Positions 1-12,780 are shown, counted from the stretch's first letter. The stretch is 64,000 nucleotides of DNA from Gnetum montanum (GCA_015680685.1 MNCI01023689.1:133539-197538); one strand, 5' to 3'. Translations and numbers: made by a program. Notes: generated by a model from the sequence alone, not told the origin.

Positions 1-470
1 TACTAATCTGCTATTGAAAAATGCTCAAGACTAGGCATTGAAATGTGGCAAGAGCATTGCATAGACCAAATAGCATCTTGCAATATGAAAACGTCCCCTA
101 GGAACTTGTGAATGTTGCCTTTACTTGGTCTTCTAGTGCAATTTGAATTTGGTTATAGCCACTATAACCATCTAGAAAAGTATAGTAGCAATGCCCAGAT
201 ATTGTGTCGAGCACTTGGTCAACAAATGGTAATGGAAAATGATCATTGAATGTTGCCATATTCAACAACCAAAAATCGATGCAGACCTACAACTTTCCAC
301 CTTTCTTTGGAATAATCATGAGTGGACTATTTGCAATAGGATAAATGAGCCCCACCTTGAGGAGTTGCTTGATTTCCTCCTTAATGATTTGCTTTAGTTT
401 GGGATTCAATCACCTATGTGGCTATCATTTTGGGTTCATGGTCGGGTCAATGTAGATGCGATTCTAGCAT
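1..470 (-). pseudogene. Reverse transcriptase fragment of element 0
   Basis: The minus-strand translation gives decayed pieces of the Ty3 RT palm, including the region around the FLDGYSGYNQ-type motif near 170-230 and the DHFPLPF-type stretch near 230-260. It is truncated by the window edge and broken by stops. The same region of element 2 (12430-12618) is cleaner and supports the identification. Confidence 0.75.
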
Positions 471-840
471 ATCCTAGGATTAATCCCTATGAGTTCAAGA
501 TATAACCAAGCAAAAGTTGCTGACCATCTTTCAACTACCTTCAACAACATCTTTCTTTGTTTTGGAGCAAGTTTTGCATTGATTATAACCAGCTTCCCAT
601 TTTTCAAAAACACATATTCCATTACAACCGGCAGCATTTCCAATTTAAGGGGCTCTTGCTTGAATTTTTTAAGAATTTCCAACTCTTCCCAATGAGTATC
701 ATCATTTTTGTCATCAAAGAGTTGGTGATGAACTTCTTCGAGTTCATCCATGCTCGTGACATATGCACATGTCAGGTCTCAATCGATTCCATGCACAACG
801 TGCTACTTTTAGAATTACTAGTCAACCACTGGGTGTCCTT

Positions 841-1350
841 CTATTTTATGGCTACTGTGTACAGACACCTTTGGATTTCTATTTCTAGTGCACACTGCTT
901 ACATGTAGAGATGGATGTGTGGTTTATGGCCCAAACTTTTTGCACATAATTACACACTATATTGTTGTATGTGATGCATGGAACTCTCTTCTTCTTGATA
1001 TTTTCAAATGAATTTTCTTTAGATTTCTCTAGGAAAATATCTCTGATGTGCATTCTTGCATCGACAATGCTCAGCCATGCCCTTCCATGATGATTGGGAA
1101 AATCCCCTTTACAGTTCTCCACTTTGATTACCAGGAAATTGGTAGGATAAGACCACCCATAGACAGTGATCACAATGTCTTCTACCAGTCCCAATGGAAC
1201 AATGATGGATTTGTCTACCAATTCTAATCTTATGTTGCTCTTCTTGAAAGGAGGTAGGTTCCATGCAGTGTACAACTCATGAGATATTAAATTAACACCA
1301 CAACCTGAATCGAGAAAAACCTTGCATAGTTTGTTTCCAGTAATCTGCAA
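841..1350 (-). pseudogene. Retroviral-type aspartic protease of element 0
   Basis: A 169-codon open stretch encodes a pepsin-fold retroviral protease. The active-site triad D-S-G is intact at residues 14-16, followed by GVNLIS. The hydrophobic flap region (IVPLGLVEDIV) and a GRAWLS block near the C-terminal end follow, although the expected IIMGRAWLS reads NHHGRAWLS here. In Athila-like elements this domain sits between gag and RT and processes the polyprotein. The upstream linker to gag is broken, so no full gag-pol frame survives. Confidence 0.85.
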
Positions 1351-1399
1351 ATAAATTAGAGGACTTCTAGGATCGGCTAATTTCCTAGGAAGGTTTCAT

Positions 1400-3174
1400 G
1401 CATAGATCAAATTAGATATAGTATGAGTGAGCATTACAGTATAGATCCTAGGCAAAGTTTGCTTTGAAGGGGACTCAAAGGAATTTGGACTCCTCAACAA
1501 TTTTGAGAATAGCTTGGAATTTGTTGTTCATGGAGTCCCATAACTAATCAATCTTGGTCGTAAGTTTAAATTGAAATTTCTAGCATGGCAAGGTTTTCTT
1601 ATTCACTCCCTCATCAAATATAGACTTTTCCTCACTGTCATAGAATCAAACCTCCCTCTTGTAGATGGAAGGATCACGATTGTACTCTTCTGCACTTTCT
1701 CTTTTTCTTAATTCACCCTCCTCTTTGGTGACCTACTCTATTAATATTTATATCTAATGAGCACTTAGTTCTAATAGCTACCCTTGGGCATAGACACTAA
1801 GGATTCCCCTCATTTCTGACTAAAGCCCATCTACTATGTGGCAAATTTGAACCAGTTGAGAATAACCATGGCCTGGACATTTGTGCGTTAAGGCATAGTA
1901 TCGACCAAGGGCAACATCCAAGGGTTCATGGCTTCCTTGTTTCCATCCTTCAATTTGCTTCCTTAAGTTGGAATCCCTAGAGTACATTTGATATTTATCA
2001 TTGAATAATTCTAGCATGGTATTCCACTATCTAATAGATTCCAACTCTAAGGACCGATACTAGTCTTCTGCTTCTTTAATGAGTGTCCTAGGAAACAACT
2101 ATAGTTTCTACCACTCATTATCTATGTTTTGCATGGCACATGCATCTTGGAAAGCTTGAAGATGATTCTACATATCAGAGTTATATCCTCCTTCAAATTA
2201 AGGAATATTGATCATGTCTAACTGTTTGCTATTCTTCACATGCTTTGTCAGAATTCTTACTACCTCTGCGATGTTAAGCATACTTCAGTTAGCAAGTAGA
2301 GGTTCATTAAGGCCTTAATCATGGAGCCTATTATGCCCTCTACTACCCCTTCATTCATGATTACATGCCTCTCTTGAATGTCTATACCCTTGATCTTCCC
2401 TTTCTCAATGGTCTCCTTGGTCATTTTGATCCCATCGGTTATTTTGTTTATGTTGGTCATCTCCATCATGATTTTGTCTTCCACGGTCATGGTCAAAGCT
2501 AGAATAAGAAGAAGATGATGAAGGGGAAGAGGAAGGAGAACCAACACCATCATGGTGCTTGCTACTACCTCTTCAATGATCCTTACCACGGTCATGATCT
2601 TACTTCTTATTTGCATCCCTACCTTATCTTGCCACTCCAAAACCTTCTTTGTCATTAGATCCCTTGTTACCAAAACCAAGATTGTTAATTGTGGAGTGCA
2701 AGTTCTTGTTTTAACCTCCATCACTGAAGTCAAAGAGAGGAGTTTCATTGAATGGAAAACCCCTTGAGAAGGGTTCCTCACTAGCTTGTTAGTACAACAA
2801 GAATGGAGAATTGCTAAGTCCTTTTGCCTTCAAGAATTCATAGTGTTTTTGTAGTTGTTGGTCCCGCAGATGTTGTTCTTTAGTGGGATGATAATCCTTG
2901 ATGTCAGTATCTTCCAAAATATACTCCCATGGTGATCTTGAAGATGACATTGTGTAAGCATTTGGTAGAGCATTATAGGAATAACTTAATCGGGTGTCAA
3001 CACAATGTTGTCTTCCATGTCATGCCACCACATCTATTCATCTTGGTGTAGGACGAAGGTGAAGTTCAGTACATACTCATTAGGATGAGTATATACAATG
3101 TGATATTGTTGAGGCACTGGCTAGTAAGCTTTGTCAGTCTTGGGTGATGAATCGCTCCTGTGAGAAGAAGACAT
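1400..3174 (-). pseudogene. gag of element 0, decayed
   Basis: The probable start is the ATG read at 3174-3172, which opens MSSSH like the gag starts of elements 1-3. A recognisable capsid segment lies at 2017-1820 (GWKQGSHEPLDVALGRYYAL). An R/D/H-rich hydrophilic part lies around 2260-2780. The frame is interrupted many times. Confidence 0.75.
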
Positions 3175-3317
3175 TTTTAGTTAGCAAAATAAAAAACACA
3201 ATGTACTTCTGAGTATTTGTTGTAGTAACTGTAAGATAAGATATGACTCTTAGGTTCATTCCAATGATTTAAATACTTTTTACTAGGTCCTATATAGTGC
3301 ATGAAACAATAAAAAGG

Positions 3318-3335
3318 TCCCTAGAAATGGTGCCA
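3318..3335 (-). other. Primer binding site of element 0 (tRNA-Asp type, decayed)
   Basis: One base inside the LTR edge, the minus strand reads TGGCACCATTTCTAGGGA. This resembles TGGCGCCGTTGCCGGGGA, the complement of the plant tRNA-Asp 3' end used by Athila elements, mostly with transition differences. Confidence 0.7.
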
Positions 3336-3336
3336 A

Positions 3337-4199
3337 TGATGAGCAGCGAGGTACCCCTATGCCCAACCATACAAATCACTAAGGCATTATGTGTGATCTA
3401 GTCAAATTCTGTGGCCCTATAGTTATCTAATGCACTAGCTCTTCTATGAAGTGAAATGGGCATTGAGAAAGTTCATTGTCTTCCCAACTGAACTTGTGAT
3501 GCTCAAAGGTATGATTAAGTGTAATTGAGGTATATGATTTTTCTCATTTATATTTTATAAGTCTAATCACCTACAACAAGAATGATAGGTAAAGTAATTA
3601 AAGATCTAATTTATCTATTTCCTAGCTAGCCTAACACAGGTAACCGTCCCACTTTCCTGAACACATACAGCACTACTGGGCTACCAAACATTAAGCATTG
3701 CTGGGTTACCAAGTACTATATGAATGTTTGAAGTGGTCATGCTTATGTTCATTAACTATTGAAAATAAATTATTTAATTCAAATGCATTAAAGTAAAGCA
3801 CAAGAAAGTAAAATGCATTAAATAAAATATTAATCTATTCTTAGTGCTGCAAGGATTATCAAAAGAGTTCATTTTATTCCTATCACACTATTACACTTAG
3901 GTATATCAATGCTCGAACAAAGAAATGTACACACTTAGACTCCTTCTATGGGCACTTAGAAAATATTCTAACTTTGAATGGAAGAAATGGCAAAAGCTTC
4001 GCTACTTTGACTAGAAAATGACCAAAAAGTAATGTGAAAACTAGAGCCTAGCCATGGTATTTATAGACTTAGGTTCTATACCTCGACGTTGCGTATGCAA
4101 TGTCATAGCAGACGGCATAAACATGTTCATCACAAAGCTACTAGGAAATCTTCGCTAACAAAGCATAGTTAATGTCCTATATTTTCCTAACATTTCATC
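3337..4199 (-). repeat. 5' LTR of element 0
   Basis: It begins TGATGAGCAGCGAGG beside the primer site and ends near TTTCATC at about 4199. The right boundary is by comparison with the element 4 LTR end (TTTCATCA) and is uncertain by a few bases. The partner LTR is outside the window. Confidence 0.75.
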
Positions 4200-4396
4200 C
4201 TCTATAGAATCATAGTTTACATATTATATTTCAATTTTTAAAAAAGTGCTTTTTAAATATGGTTAGGCCACATTAAAGTTATTTATTTTTTCTATATATC
4301 TTAGAAATTATTGTTCTAAGATAATAAAGGCAACAAAGGTAACAAAAAGCAATATATCAAATTGTAGATTTTATAAGTTATAGCTAATTATCCTAT
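4200..4396. other. AT-rich flank between elements 0 and 1
   Basis: No gene is seen. It is the left flank of element 1. On the minus strand it may continue the LINE that ends at 30386 on the other side of element 1, but the coding match is too weak to claim. Confidence 0.3.
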
Positions 4397-4401
4397 GATA
4401 A

Positions 4402-5310
4402 TGATGATCGGTGAGGTAACCCTACGCTCAACCATATGAATACGAGTGTTTCACGCATGATTTGGTCAAATTCCAAGGACTAAGTGCTTATGCGCCCTTG
4501 TGGAACAAGGACAGGTTGGTTGATTGTTGTCTTCCCAAGCTTACCTGTATGTCACAGTTATATGATTAAGTAAGCTTGAGGCATATGATTTTTATAGCTT
4601 TTATGTTTGTATGTCCTGCACTAGTAAGGAAAGAGAGAGGTAACTAAGTGACTAATTTAACTTAACTACTCATTAACTAAGTTCTAACTAATCCTAACAC
4701 CAGCATCCATTCCCACTTGTCGTACACATCTTGAACTAGTGCAACATTGCTAGGATTACCAAATGCTAATCGTTACTGGGTTACTAAGCATTACGCGCAT
4801 GCTCAAAGTGGTCATGCTTGTGTGTTTTAACAATTTTCTTAATTAATCAAAATGAATTGTTGTGCTAATAACAGAAATGTAAAGTGCATAAAATAAAATA
4901 AATGCATACGAAAATAAAATAAAATAAATGCGTAAGAAAAAAAATCTCAAGTGTTGCAAGGATGAATTGAAGAGCTTCTCTTTATTGCCATACACAAGGT
5001 GTGCTCAGGTACACAATGCTCGAATAAAGATCCATCCACACTTAGACCTCTTGCTGTGGGCACTTGGAAAATACTCTAACTTTAAAACAGACTACAAGAG
5101 TTTTGCTACTTGACTGCTAAAAGACTTTTCTCCCAATTGTGTGCCTGGGCACTGTATTTATAGGCTTGGGAGAAACTACTCTAATAATTAGAGTAACCAC
5201 TCTAATAATTAGAATAAACCACTAGAGTAACTGCTCTAATAATTAGAATAAATTGCTAGAGTAACTACTCTAATAATTAGAATAAACCGCTAGAGTAACC
5301 GCTCTCATCA
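4402..5310 (-). repeat. 3' LTR of element 1
   Basis: It runs from TGATGATCGGTGAGG to GCTCTCATCA, 909 bp, and is followed at 5311 by the polypurine tract. The U3 end carries a 34-bp tandem array (5179-5310) that the LTRs of elements 2 and 3 lack. Confidence 0.85.
5179..5310. repeat. 34-bp tandem repeat in U3 of element 1 LTR
   Basis: The start CTCTAATAATTAG recurs at 5200, 5234 and 5268, and CTCTCATCA at 5302, giving an exact 34-bp period up to the LTR end. A shorter first spacing starts at 5179. Each unit contains the near-palindrome TCTAATAATTAGA. The other LTR has the same array at 30290-30385. Confidence 0.9.
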
Positions 5311-5325
5311 TACCCCCATGACTAA
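5311..5325 (-). other. Polypurine tract of element 1
   Basis: The minus strand reads TTAGTCATGGGGGTA directly against the 3' LTR, the position where plus-strand DNA synthesis is primed. Confidence 0.8.
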
Positions 5326-6948
5326 ATGAAAACTTGTCCTCAAGTTTCTTACAAAATATTGGGAAGATATGGGATTATTGACTAATTGACAACTGACGAT
5401 GGAATGGGATGACAGACTCAACGTGCCCAATGATGGATCAATAAGCATGTTACAACATTATGGTGAACACTCATACATAAATGACATCCAAGCCTTTATT
5501 TAGAATTTTGAAGAGAAAAAGAGAGAAAGAAGATGAAACGTGTTGTTGCCAATGCCAAGATTGTGCCTTCCATTGTTTATCCAGAGCCACGCCACCAAAC
5601 TTGCTCCTTTCGTAAATGTTGCAGTTCTAGTCCATCATGAGTGCTTCCTCCAAGCCCAGTCCATTGTTTGTATGATCATCATCTACACACACAACACAGT
5701 CACAAGTGAGCAAGGATAGATAATCCATAATGCAGTTGATACCTTGCCTCGATATGAAGCGCATTGGTTGAGTTGTCATTATGGCAGAAATTGGTTCAGA
5801 GATTTATCACTTGCAACTACCCCAAGGTGTAGGGGTTAGGCAATTAGTAAAATAGAAAAAATTAAAAAATTTGTGCCAGGGTCCCCACGACTAAGAGTAA
5901 ACCTCCGGTAGCTATAAGATGGAAAAACATGAGGACCAAGAAAAATGAAAAATATCAACAAAAATGCCAATAAAATGGATGTAATGGATGGGGATGAAAC
6001 AAGAAATGATTGATTGTAGGAAATGTTTAAGGAAAAGAAGTTAACAATTGCACCAAAAAGAAATGCTAGGATCCTCCCCAAAGCAGGTTCATGCCCTTTA
6101 TGCCCTGACAAACCCACAAACCAAAGAGTCCATAGGCTCTAGGAATGCCATTTGGAAGCAAGAGTTAAAAACTTACCCATAAGAATTCACCAAAGAAAAA
6201 CACTGTATCAACCCAAAATGAACTAATGATAAAATTGGCAATGAGGTGGAAAAATGGGGAGAAAGATGGAGAGGAGAGAATGGAATGGAATCCCAAGAAC
6301 AAGGTTGTGTAAAGTCCCTTGTGTATTTTATGGTTAATGTGACTGAGTAGAACTCATCCCAAATCCACTTGAAACAACAAGAATGCTTCCACAAAGAGCC
6401 ACCACCATTCCGAAGAGAGCGAGATGAAGAAATAGAAAGCAAAGGGCCTTAGTTAGAGGGAACCTTGAGGCATGGCTAACATGTCTTTCTAGTTCCATAA
6501 CTAGTGCTTGAAGCCCATGTTGCTTTACTATGTCTAAGGGATGTGCTTTGAATCCTCTCACTTTTTTTTCTCTTTTTTTTTATGTTTATGCATGAGAACC
6601 ACACCATGCAAAAAATTATTTTTATTCACTTAGCTTCCTGATATTTGAACAATGTNNNNNNNNNNNNNNNNNNNNNNNNNNNNNNNNNNNNNNNNNNNNN
6701 NNNNNNNNNNNNNNNNNNNNNNNNNNNNNNNNNNNNNNNNNNNNNNNNNNNNNNNNNNNNNNNNNNNNNNNNNNNNNNNNNNNNNNNNNNNNNNNNNAAA
6801 GTAAATCAAGCAAACAAAGAAATAGTAAAAACATGAACGATGGTGTAAAACAAAAATAATAAAAGTTGAAAGAATGTGTAAAATAAAAAATGTGTAAAAA
6901 AAATTCAAAAAGAATTGAGGGCCTAGAATGATTAGCATAGGTGGCCAT
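5326..6948 (-). other. 3' spacer of element 1
   Basis: Non-coding spacer between the end of pol and the polypurine tract. It holds a second PPT-like copy at 5881-5893 and a splice-acceptor-like block at 5660-5700, both also present in elements 2 and 3. An assembly gap covers 6656-6797. The short open frames here are not conserved between copies. Confidence 0.65.
6656..6797. other. Assembly gap (142 N)
   Basis: A run of N. The corresponding stretch of element 2 (about 9540-9890) suggests ordinary spacer sequence is missing here. Confidence 0.99.
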
Positions 6949-7384
6949 CTCCCCCATGACTAAGTTGGAAGGAGGAGATCCAAAATAGTGAGCAGGGTTG
7001 TCCATCAAGAGAGGTAGCATGTGTACTGGTTGTCGTAAGCTCCTAGAAAGGTTTGATTTTTTGCATGTTGAACAAAAGTTTCTTGTCTGGGCTCTTTGGT
7101 TTATATATTGTCATGGCCCCTAAAGAAAAAGTTACATAAATAATATAAGATCCTTCCCACAGTGTTTGAAATTTAGTACATTGTGGCACATGTGTGGGTT
7201 TCCAGTAGAGAACCTTATCTATTGGCTGATATTTAGCTTTCTAATTCTTAGGTCATGATGTTGGTTATTGAAGGCCTTGTGCAATTCATTAGATGATAGG
7301 GCAGCTAATCGGTTTTCTTCTAGCAAGTTAAGGATTACTAACTGTTGTTTCTATGCTAGATCAAGGTCAAGGTTGAGGTCACAT
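6949..7384 (-). pseudogene. Integrase C-terminal end of element 1
   Basis: This is the tail of pol, continuing from 16608 once element 2 is removed. The minus strand matches the element 2 integrase tail at about 10064-10500. The frame ends beside an internal PPT-like motif at 6949-6962. Confidence 0.6.
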
Positions 7385-7389
7385 GCCAT

Positions 7390-8182
7390 TGATGAGCGGC
7401 GAGGTGCCCCTACACTCAACCATACGAATATGAGCGTTTCATGCACGATCCGGTCAAATTCCAAGGACTAAGTACCTATGCACCTTTGTGGAACAATAGT
7501 TGTCTTCCCAAACTTAGTTGTATGTCATGGTTGTATGGTTAAGTAAGCTTGAGGCATTTGATTTTTATAGCTTTTATGTGTTTTATGTTCTACACTAGTA
7601 AGGATAGGGAGAGAGATAACTAAGTAACTAATCTAATTTAACTACTCATTAACTAAGTTCTAATTACTCCTAACACTAGTATCTGTTCCCACTTATCGTA
7701 CACATCCTAAACTAGTGCAACGTTGTTGGAATTACCAAACGCTAATCGTCACTGGGTTACCAAGCGCTACACACATGCTCGAAGCGATTGTACTGAATGT
7801 ATTTAACTAAGAGAGTCGTAGGGTGAGAGAAATCATTAATCAACTAGGAAAGAATTAAATAATAATTAATTCTAATTAATCTATTCTGAATGATACAAGG
7901 TTTATCATAAAGTTCATCTTTATTACCGTACACAAAGTGTGCTCAGGTACACAATGCTTGAATAAAGATCCATTCACTCTATGACTCCTACTGCGGGCAC
8001 GCAGAAATAATTCTAACTCTGGGTGAAAAAAATGGCAAGAGTTCAGCTAAGGGACTAACTGTCTAATGAGAAAACCAAGGGTGCTGCCTCTTATTTATAG
8101 GCGAGGAGATAGGCCCCGATATTAGATATCTGACATTGCATGGTTGGATCCGATATCACGGACTTGATATCACGATTCATCA
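7390..8182 (-). repeat. 3' LTR of element 2
   Basis: It runs from TGATGAGCGGCGAGG to ATTCATCA, 793 bp. A TATA-like box TATAAATA is read on the minus strand at 8099-8092. GATATC-containing palindromic repeats lie on the U3 side (about 8117-8176). Confidence 0.9.
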
Positions 8183-8196
8183 TACCCCCATGACTG
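8183..8196 (-). other. Polypurine tract of element 2
   Basis: The minus strand reads CAGTCATGGGGGTA immediately before the 3' LTR. Confidence 0.8.
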
Positions 8197-10063
8197 AATG
8201 AAAACTCGTCCTTGAGTTCCTTACAAAATATTGGGAAGGTATGGGATTATTGACTGAATGACCATTAACAGTGGAATGGGGTGATAGACTCCACGTGCCT
8301 GGTGAATGGATCAACAATACAGAACATGACATCCAACCTTTATTTGGCAACTGGAAGAGAAGGAGAGAGAAAAATAATAAGGCGTGTTACTGCCGATGCT
8401 AAGATTACACCTTCTGTTGTTTATCCATAGCCATGCCACCAATCTTGCTCCTTTCGTAAATGCTCTAGTTCTAGTCCATCCTAAGTATTTCCTCCAAGCC
8501 TAGTCCATTGTTGTATGATCACGATCTGCACACGCAACACAGTGACAAATGAGCAAGGGTAGATAAATCACAATGCAATTGATACCTTGCCTCAATGTAA
8601 AGTGCATTGGCTGAGTTATGGTTATGCCAGATACTAATTCAAGAGATTTAACTTTGGTGACTACCTAAGATGTAGGGGTTAGGAAAAATTCAAAAATTTG
8701 TGCCAAGGACCCCATGACTAAGAGAAAACCTCTAGTAGCGACAGGATGGAGAAAGATAAGGAATAAGAAAGATGGAGAAAAAGCAACAACGATAATGCCA
8801 ATAAAATGGATGTCATGGATGGGGATGAAACAAAAAATTGTTGATTGCAGAAAATGTTTAAGCAAAAGAAGTTAAAAAATGCATCAAAAAGGAATGTCAG
8901 TGGGTCCTCCCCAAAGCAGGCTCATGCCCTTGATGCCCTAACAACCCCACAAACCAAAGAGTCTGTAGGCTCTACGAATGTCATTTGGAAGCAAGAGTTA
9001 AAAAATTACCCACAAGAACTTACCAAGGAAAAACAATGCATGAACCAAGATATGGACTAATGATAAAACTAGCAATGAGGTGAAAAATGGAAAAGAAAGG
9101 TGGAGAGGAGAGAATGGAATGGAAACCCAAGAACAAGGTTGTGTAAAGTCCCTTGTGTGTGTTTTATGGTTAATGTGACTGAGTAGAACTAATTCCAAAT
9201 CCAGGCTCAACAAACCACATTCAATGACCTCGCATCAACACATTTGACCAACCTATCCACTTGAAGCAATAAGAATGCTTCCATAAAGAGTCACCACCAT
9301 TCTAAGGAGAGTGAGATGGAGAAGTAGGAAGCGAGAAAGGGCCTTAGTTAGAGGGAACCTTCAGGCATGGGTAACATGTCTTTCTAGCTCCATAACCAAT
9401 GCGTGTAGCCCAAGTTCATTATTGTGTCCAAGGGGTGTGCTTTGAATTGTCACTTTCTTCTTTTTTTTTTTTTTGCATGAGAACCACACAATGCAAAGAC
9501 TTATTTTTATTCACTCAGCTTCCTAATTTTTGAACAATGTCAGAATGGCAAAAAACCCAAGGAAAAAGCTTCCAAGCACTCAAGAGAATAGCCAGCACAA
9601 ATGCATCAAATCCCCTTGAAGTCACACCCTTTTCATCCTTTGAGTCTTTCCTTAGTTTGAGAAATACCCAGCCACCAATTTATTAACAATTTTATTAGAG
9701 AAAGGGATTGTATAGTTCCAACCCAAGGGAGACCATAGGATTTTATGGTTACATGAACAACGTGGACTCATTGCCTGCTTAATTAAAAGGACCATACCAT
9801 AATATCAACATCGTATTTCAAAGATAAAATCCAAACATTAGCAATCAATATGGTATTATTCATGCCACCATCATGAACACTTATTGGGTAATGAACAAAA
9901 TAAAGTAATCACACAAGGAAATAGTAAGAAAATATGAACGATGATGTAAAACAAAAACAAGAAAGATTAAAGAAATGTGCAAAAAAAATGTGCAAAACAA
10001 AAATGTATAAAACAAAAATTTAGAAAGAACTGAGGGCCTTCAATGATTAGCAAAGGTGGCCAT
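8197..10063 (-). other. 3' spacer of element 2
   Basis: Non-coding. A second PPT-like copy lies at 8709-8720 and an acceptor-like block at 8500-8545. A GC-poor stretch at about 9930-10020 has repeated ACAAAAATGT-like words. No conserved long frame is seen. Confidence 0.65.
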
Positions 10064-11340
10064 CTCCCCCATCACTAAGTTGCAAGGCGGAGGTATGAAA
10101 TAATGAGCAAGGTTGCCCACCTATAAAAGTAGCATGTGTTCTGGTTGTCCTAAACTCATGGAAAGATTTTATTTGTTGCATGTTGACTAACAATCTCTTA
10201 TCTGGGCTCTCAGGTTTATATATGGTCATAGCCCCTGAAGGAAACGTTGCATAGATAATGTAAGGTCCTTCCCACAGTGTTTGAAAGTTGGTATGTTGTC
10301 ACACGTGTGGGGTTCTAGTAAAGAACCTTATCTCTTGGTTGATACTGAACTTTCCTAATTTTTAGGTCATGACATTATTTATTAAATGCCTTCTATAATT
10401 CATTAGATGATAGGGCAACTATTCAATTCTCATCTAGCAAGTTAAGAGTCATCAACCTTTGTTTTTGTGCAACATCAAGGTCAAGGTTGAGGTTACATGT
10501 TGTGGATAGTGTACGGAGCTCAGTTTGGATAGGGAGCATTGGAAGTTTTCCATATACTAACTCATAGGGAGAGTAGCCTATAGGGAGTTTCCATGTGGAG
10601 TGGTATGCCCAAAGAGCATCGTTCAGTTTAGTGCTCTAGTCTCGCCTATACTTGCTAATGGTTCTAGTCAGTATCTTGGTAATCTCCCTGGTGGTAACCT
10701 CAGCTTGACCGTTCGCTTAGGGTTGGTATGGTATAGTCAATTTATGCTCAACCCCTAAGCATTGCATTAACCTTTAAAAAGTTGCACCTATGAAGTGTGT
10801 TCCATTATCTAAAATAAGTGCACGTGGCACACCAAACCTGTTGACGACTTGTTGTTGAACAAATCATGCAGTTGTAGATGATGTGCAATCTTTAACGGTA
10901 GCTGCTTCAGCCCATTTTGTTTAGTCTATGGCAATTATGATGTAAGCTTTTCCATTGGACATTGGTGTAATGGGCCCCATGAAATGAATTTCCCAAATGT
11001 CAAAGGGTTCTAACAGTTGAATCCATTGTTGCATACCCTTCATTCTAGTAGTCATTCCCCCATCATGTTGACAGTGCTCACAAGATTGGACAAATTGATG
11101 GGCATCCCAGAACAAGGTAGGCCAATAATACCCTGCAAGCAAGATCTTGATGTTCGTTTTTCTCGTAGCATAATGACCCCCATAAGGGCCTTCATAAGCA
11201 TCTTGGAGAACTCTCAGTTGATCTCTATTAGGAACACACCATCGAACCAAGCCATCAGAACATACTTTGTAAAGTTCTACATCGATCTCCATAAAGCACT
11301 TGGCTCTATGAAGAAATTGTTGTTTCTTCTTAAGGTCTAG
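10064..11340 (-). pseudogene. Integrase of element 2
   Basis: The open core at 10921-11292 gives the zinc-binding region (GGHYATRKT ... SCEHCQ) and the start of the catalytic core. The first His of the HHCC finger appears to be Tyr. The first catalytic Asp is His here (WEIHFMGP; element 1 keeps WGIDFMGP). The second Asp (LILDNGTHF) and the Glu region (NGQAEVTTREI) can be read further on at about 10670-10840. The pol frame runs to a stop at about 10047, beside an internal PPT-like motif at 10064-10077. Confidence 0.85.
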
Positions 11341-11950
11341 CTCTTGTGGTGTTTGTTGGGTAAGGAGATAGATAAGAATGCTACTGTACCAGTTTTTCTC
11401 CTTGGGTGATTAGTTATTCACTACACCAGCAAAGAAGAACTCATCAAGGAAATGATAGGAAATTTAATACTCATCCTCTTTGCTATCCCAGCGCAACCGA
11501 GATAAATGATTGGCAACTACATTCTCAGTGCCTTTGCTGTCAATCATCATTAAATCAAACTCTTGTAGGATTATAAGCCATCGTATAATATGGGGGCTTA
11601 CCATTGGCTTATTCATGAGGAATTAGATTGCACTATGATCTGTGTGTATGAATACTTTTTATCCTAAGACATAGTGTCTAAACTTTTCTAGTGCAAAGAC
11701 TACAGCCATTAATTCTTTTTCTATAGTAGTGTAGTTAAGTTGTGCACTAGCGATACTTTTACTTGCATAGTGGATGTAATAAGGACATTTCTGGTCATCT
11801 AACTATGTAAGTACGGCTCCTAAGGCATAGTTGGACGCGTCAGTCATGACATGAAACAGTTTGGACTAGTCAGGAGCTTATAGAATGGGTATTTCTACCA
11901 GCTTTTGTTTTAGAGTTTGGAAAGCTAGTTTGCATTCCCTGGTCCACTCA
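11341..11950 (-). pseudogene. RNase H region of element 2
   Basis: Minus-strand translation shows the Ty3 RNase H and connection wording (FALEKFRHYVL, HTDHSAI, MNKPMVSP, KGTENVVANHLS), interrupted by stops. It is paralogous to the cleaner copy in element 1 at 17462-17815. Confidence 0.8.
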
Positions 11951-11999
11951 AAGGGTATGTTCTTTTTCATTAGCTATACCAATGATTTGGCAATCTTTA

Positions 12000-12780
12000 A
12001 AAAGTTCTCTATGAATCTCCTATAGTAGCCAGTGTGTCCAAGGAATGATGGAATATCTTTAATAGTTTCTGATTGACGGGTAATTCCTTGGATGACTTTG
12101 ATTTTCTCAAGGTCTACCTCTATCCTTGTATGTGAGATTTTATGTCCAAGTACTATGCCTTCTTAGACCATCAAATGGCTTTTTTGCTAGTTGAGCCTCA
12201 AATTAGTTTCTACACATCTTTTCAGCACTTGCTCTAACCAGTCCAAGGCTTGATCAAAGTTTTCTCCATAAGTGGAGAAGTCATCCATAAAGACTTCCAT
12301 ACCATTTCTTATTTACTGCTGGAATATGCTTAGAACTAAGCGTTGAAACGTTGCAAGGGCATTGCACAAGCCAAACAACATTTTTTTATATGTAAACATT
12401 CCCCAAGGACTGGTGAACGTAGTTTTGGCTTAGTCTTCTGGGGCTATTTGTATTTGGTTGTATCCACTATATCTATCCAGAAAACTATAATAACAATGCC
12501 CTGTGATTGTGTCTAAGACTTGGTCAACAAATGGCAATGGAAAGTGATCCTTGAATGTTGCCATGTTTAGTAGCCTAAAATCAATGCACACCCTCCATTT
12601 TCCTCCCTTTTTAAGCATGATTACTAAGGGCTAACCCATTCGCTATCAGCAATGGGATGGATGAACATAGCCTTTAGAAGTTGTTTGATTTTTTCTTTTA
12701 CTACTTGCTTCAAGTTTGGGTTCAATTGCCTCTATGGTTGTTTTCAATGCTTCATGGAGGAGTTAGTGTAAATCCTATGC
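12000..12780 (-). pseudogene. Reverse transcriptase of element 2
   Basis: Motifs read in order are KGGKWRVCIDFRLLN, HFPLPFVDQVLD, YYSFLDRYSGYNQ (12618-12430) and the catalytic MEVFMDDFST near 12270-12305. The two Asp of the xMDD box are present. Stops and small shifts separate the blocks. Confidence 0.85.

Larger units (their letters stand above)
1..4199 (-). mobile_element. Element 0: left-truncated Athila-like Ty3 retrotransposon
   Basis: Read on the minus strand, the order is 5' LTR (4199-3337), primer binding site, gag, protease and reverse transcriptase, with the rest off the left edge of the window. All coding parts carry stops and frameshifts, so this is a dead copy. The lineage call rests on the tRNA-Asp-type primer site, the GRAWLS-type protease and the RT wording shared with elements 1 and 2. 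The LTR resembles that of element 4 more than those of elements 1-3. Confidence 0.85.

Noticed and set aside
5179-5310. Regularly spaced repeats resembling a CRISPR array
   Set aside because: The unit is a contiguous 34-bp tandem with no unique spacers, located in a plant LTR.
6622-7020. Open frames spanning the N run at 6656-6797
   Set aside because: The openness is created by untranslatable N; nothing supports coding.
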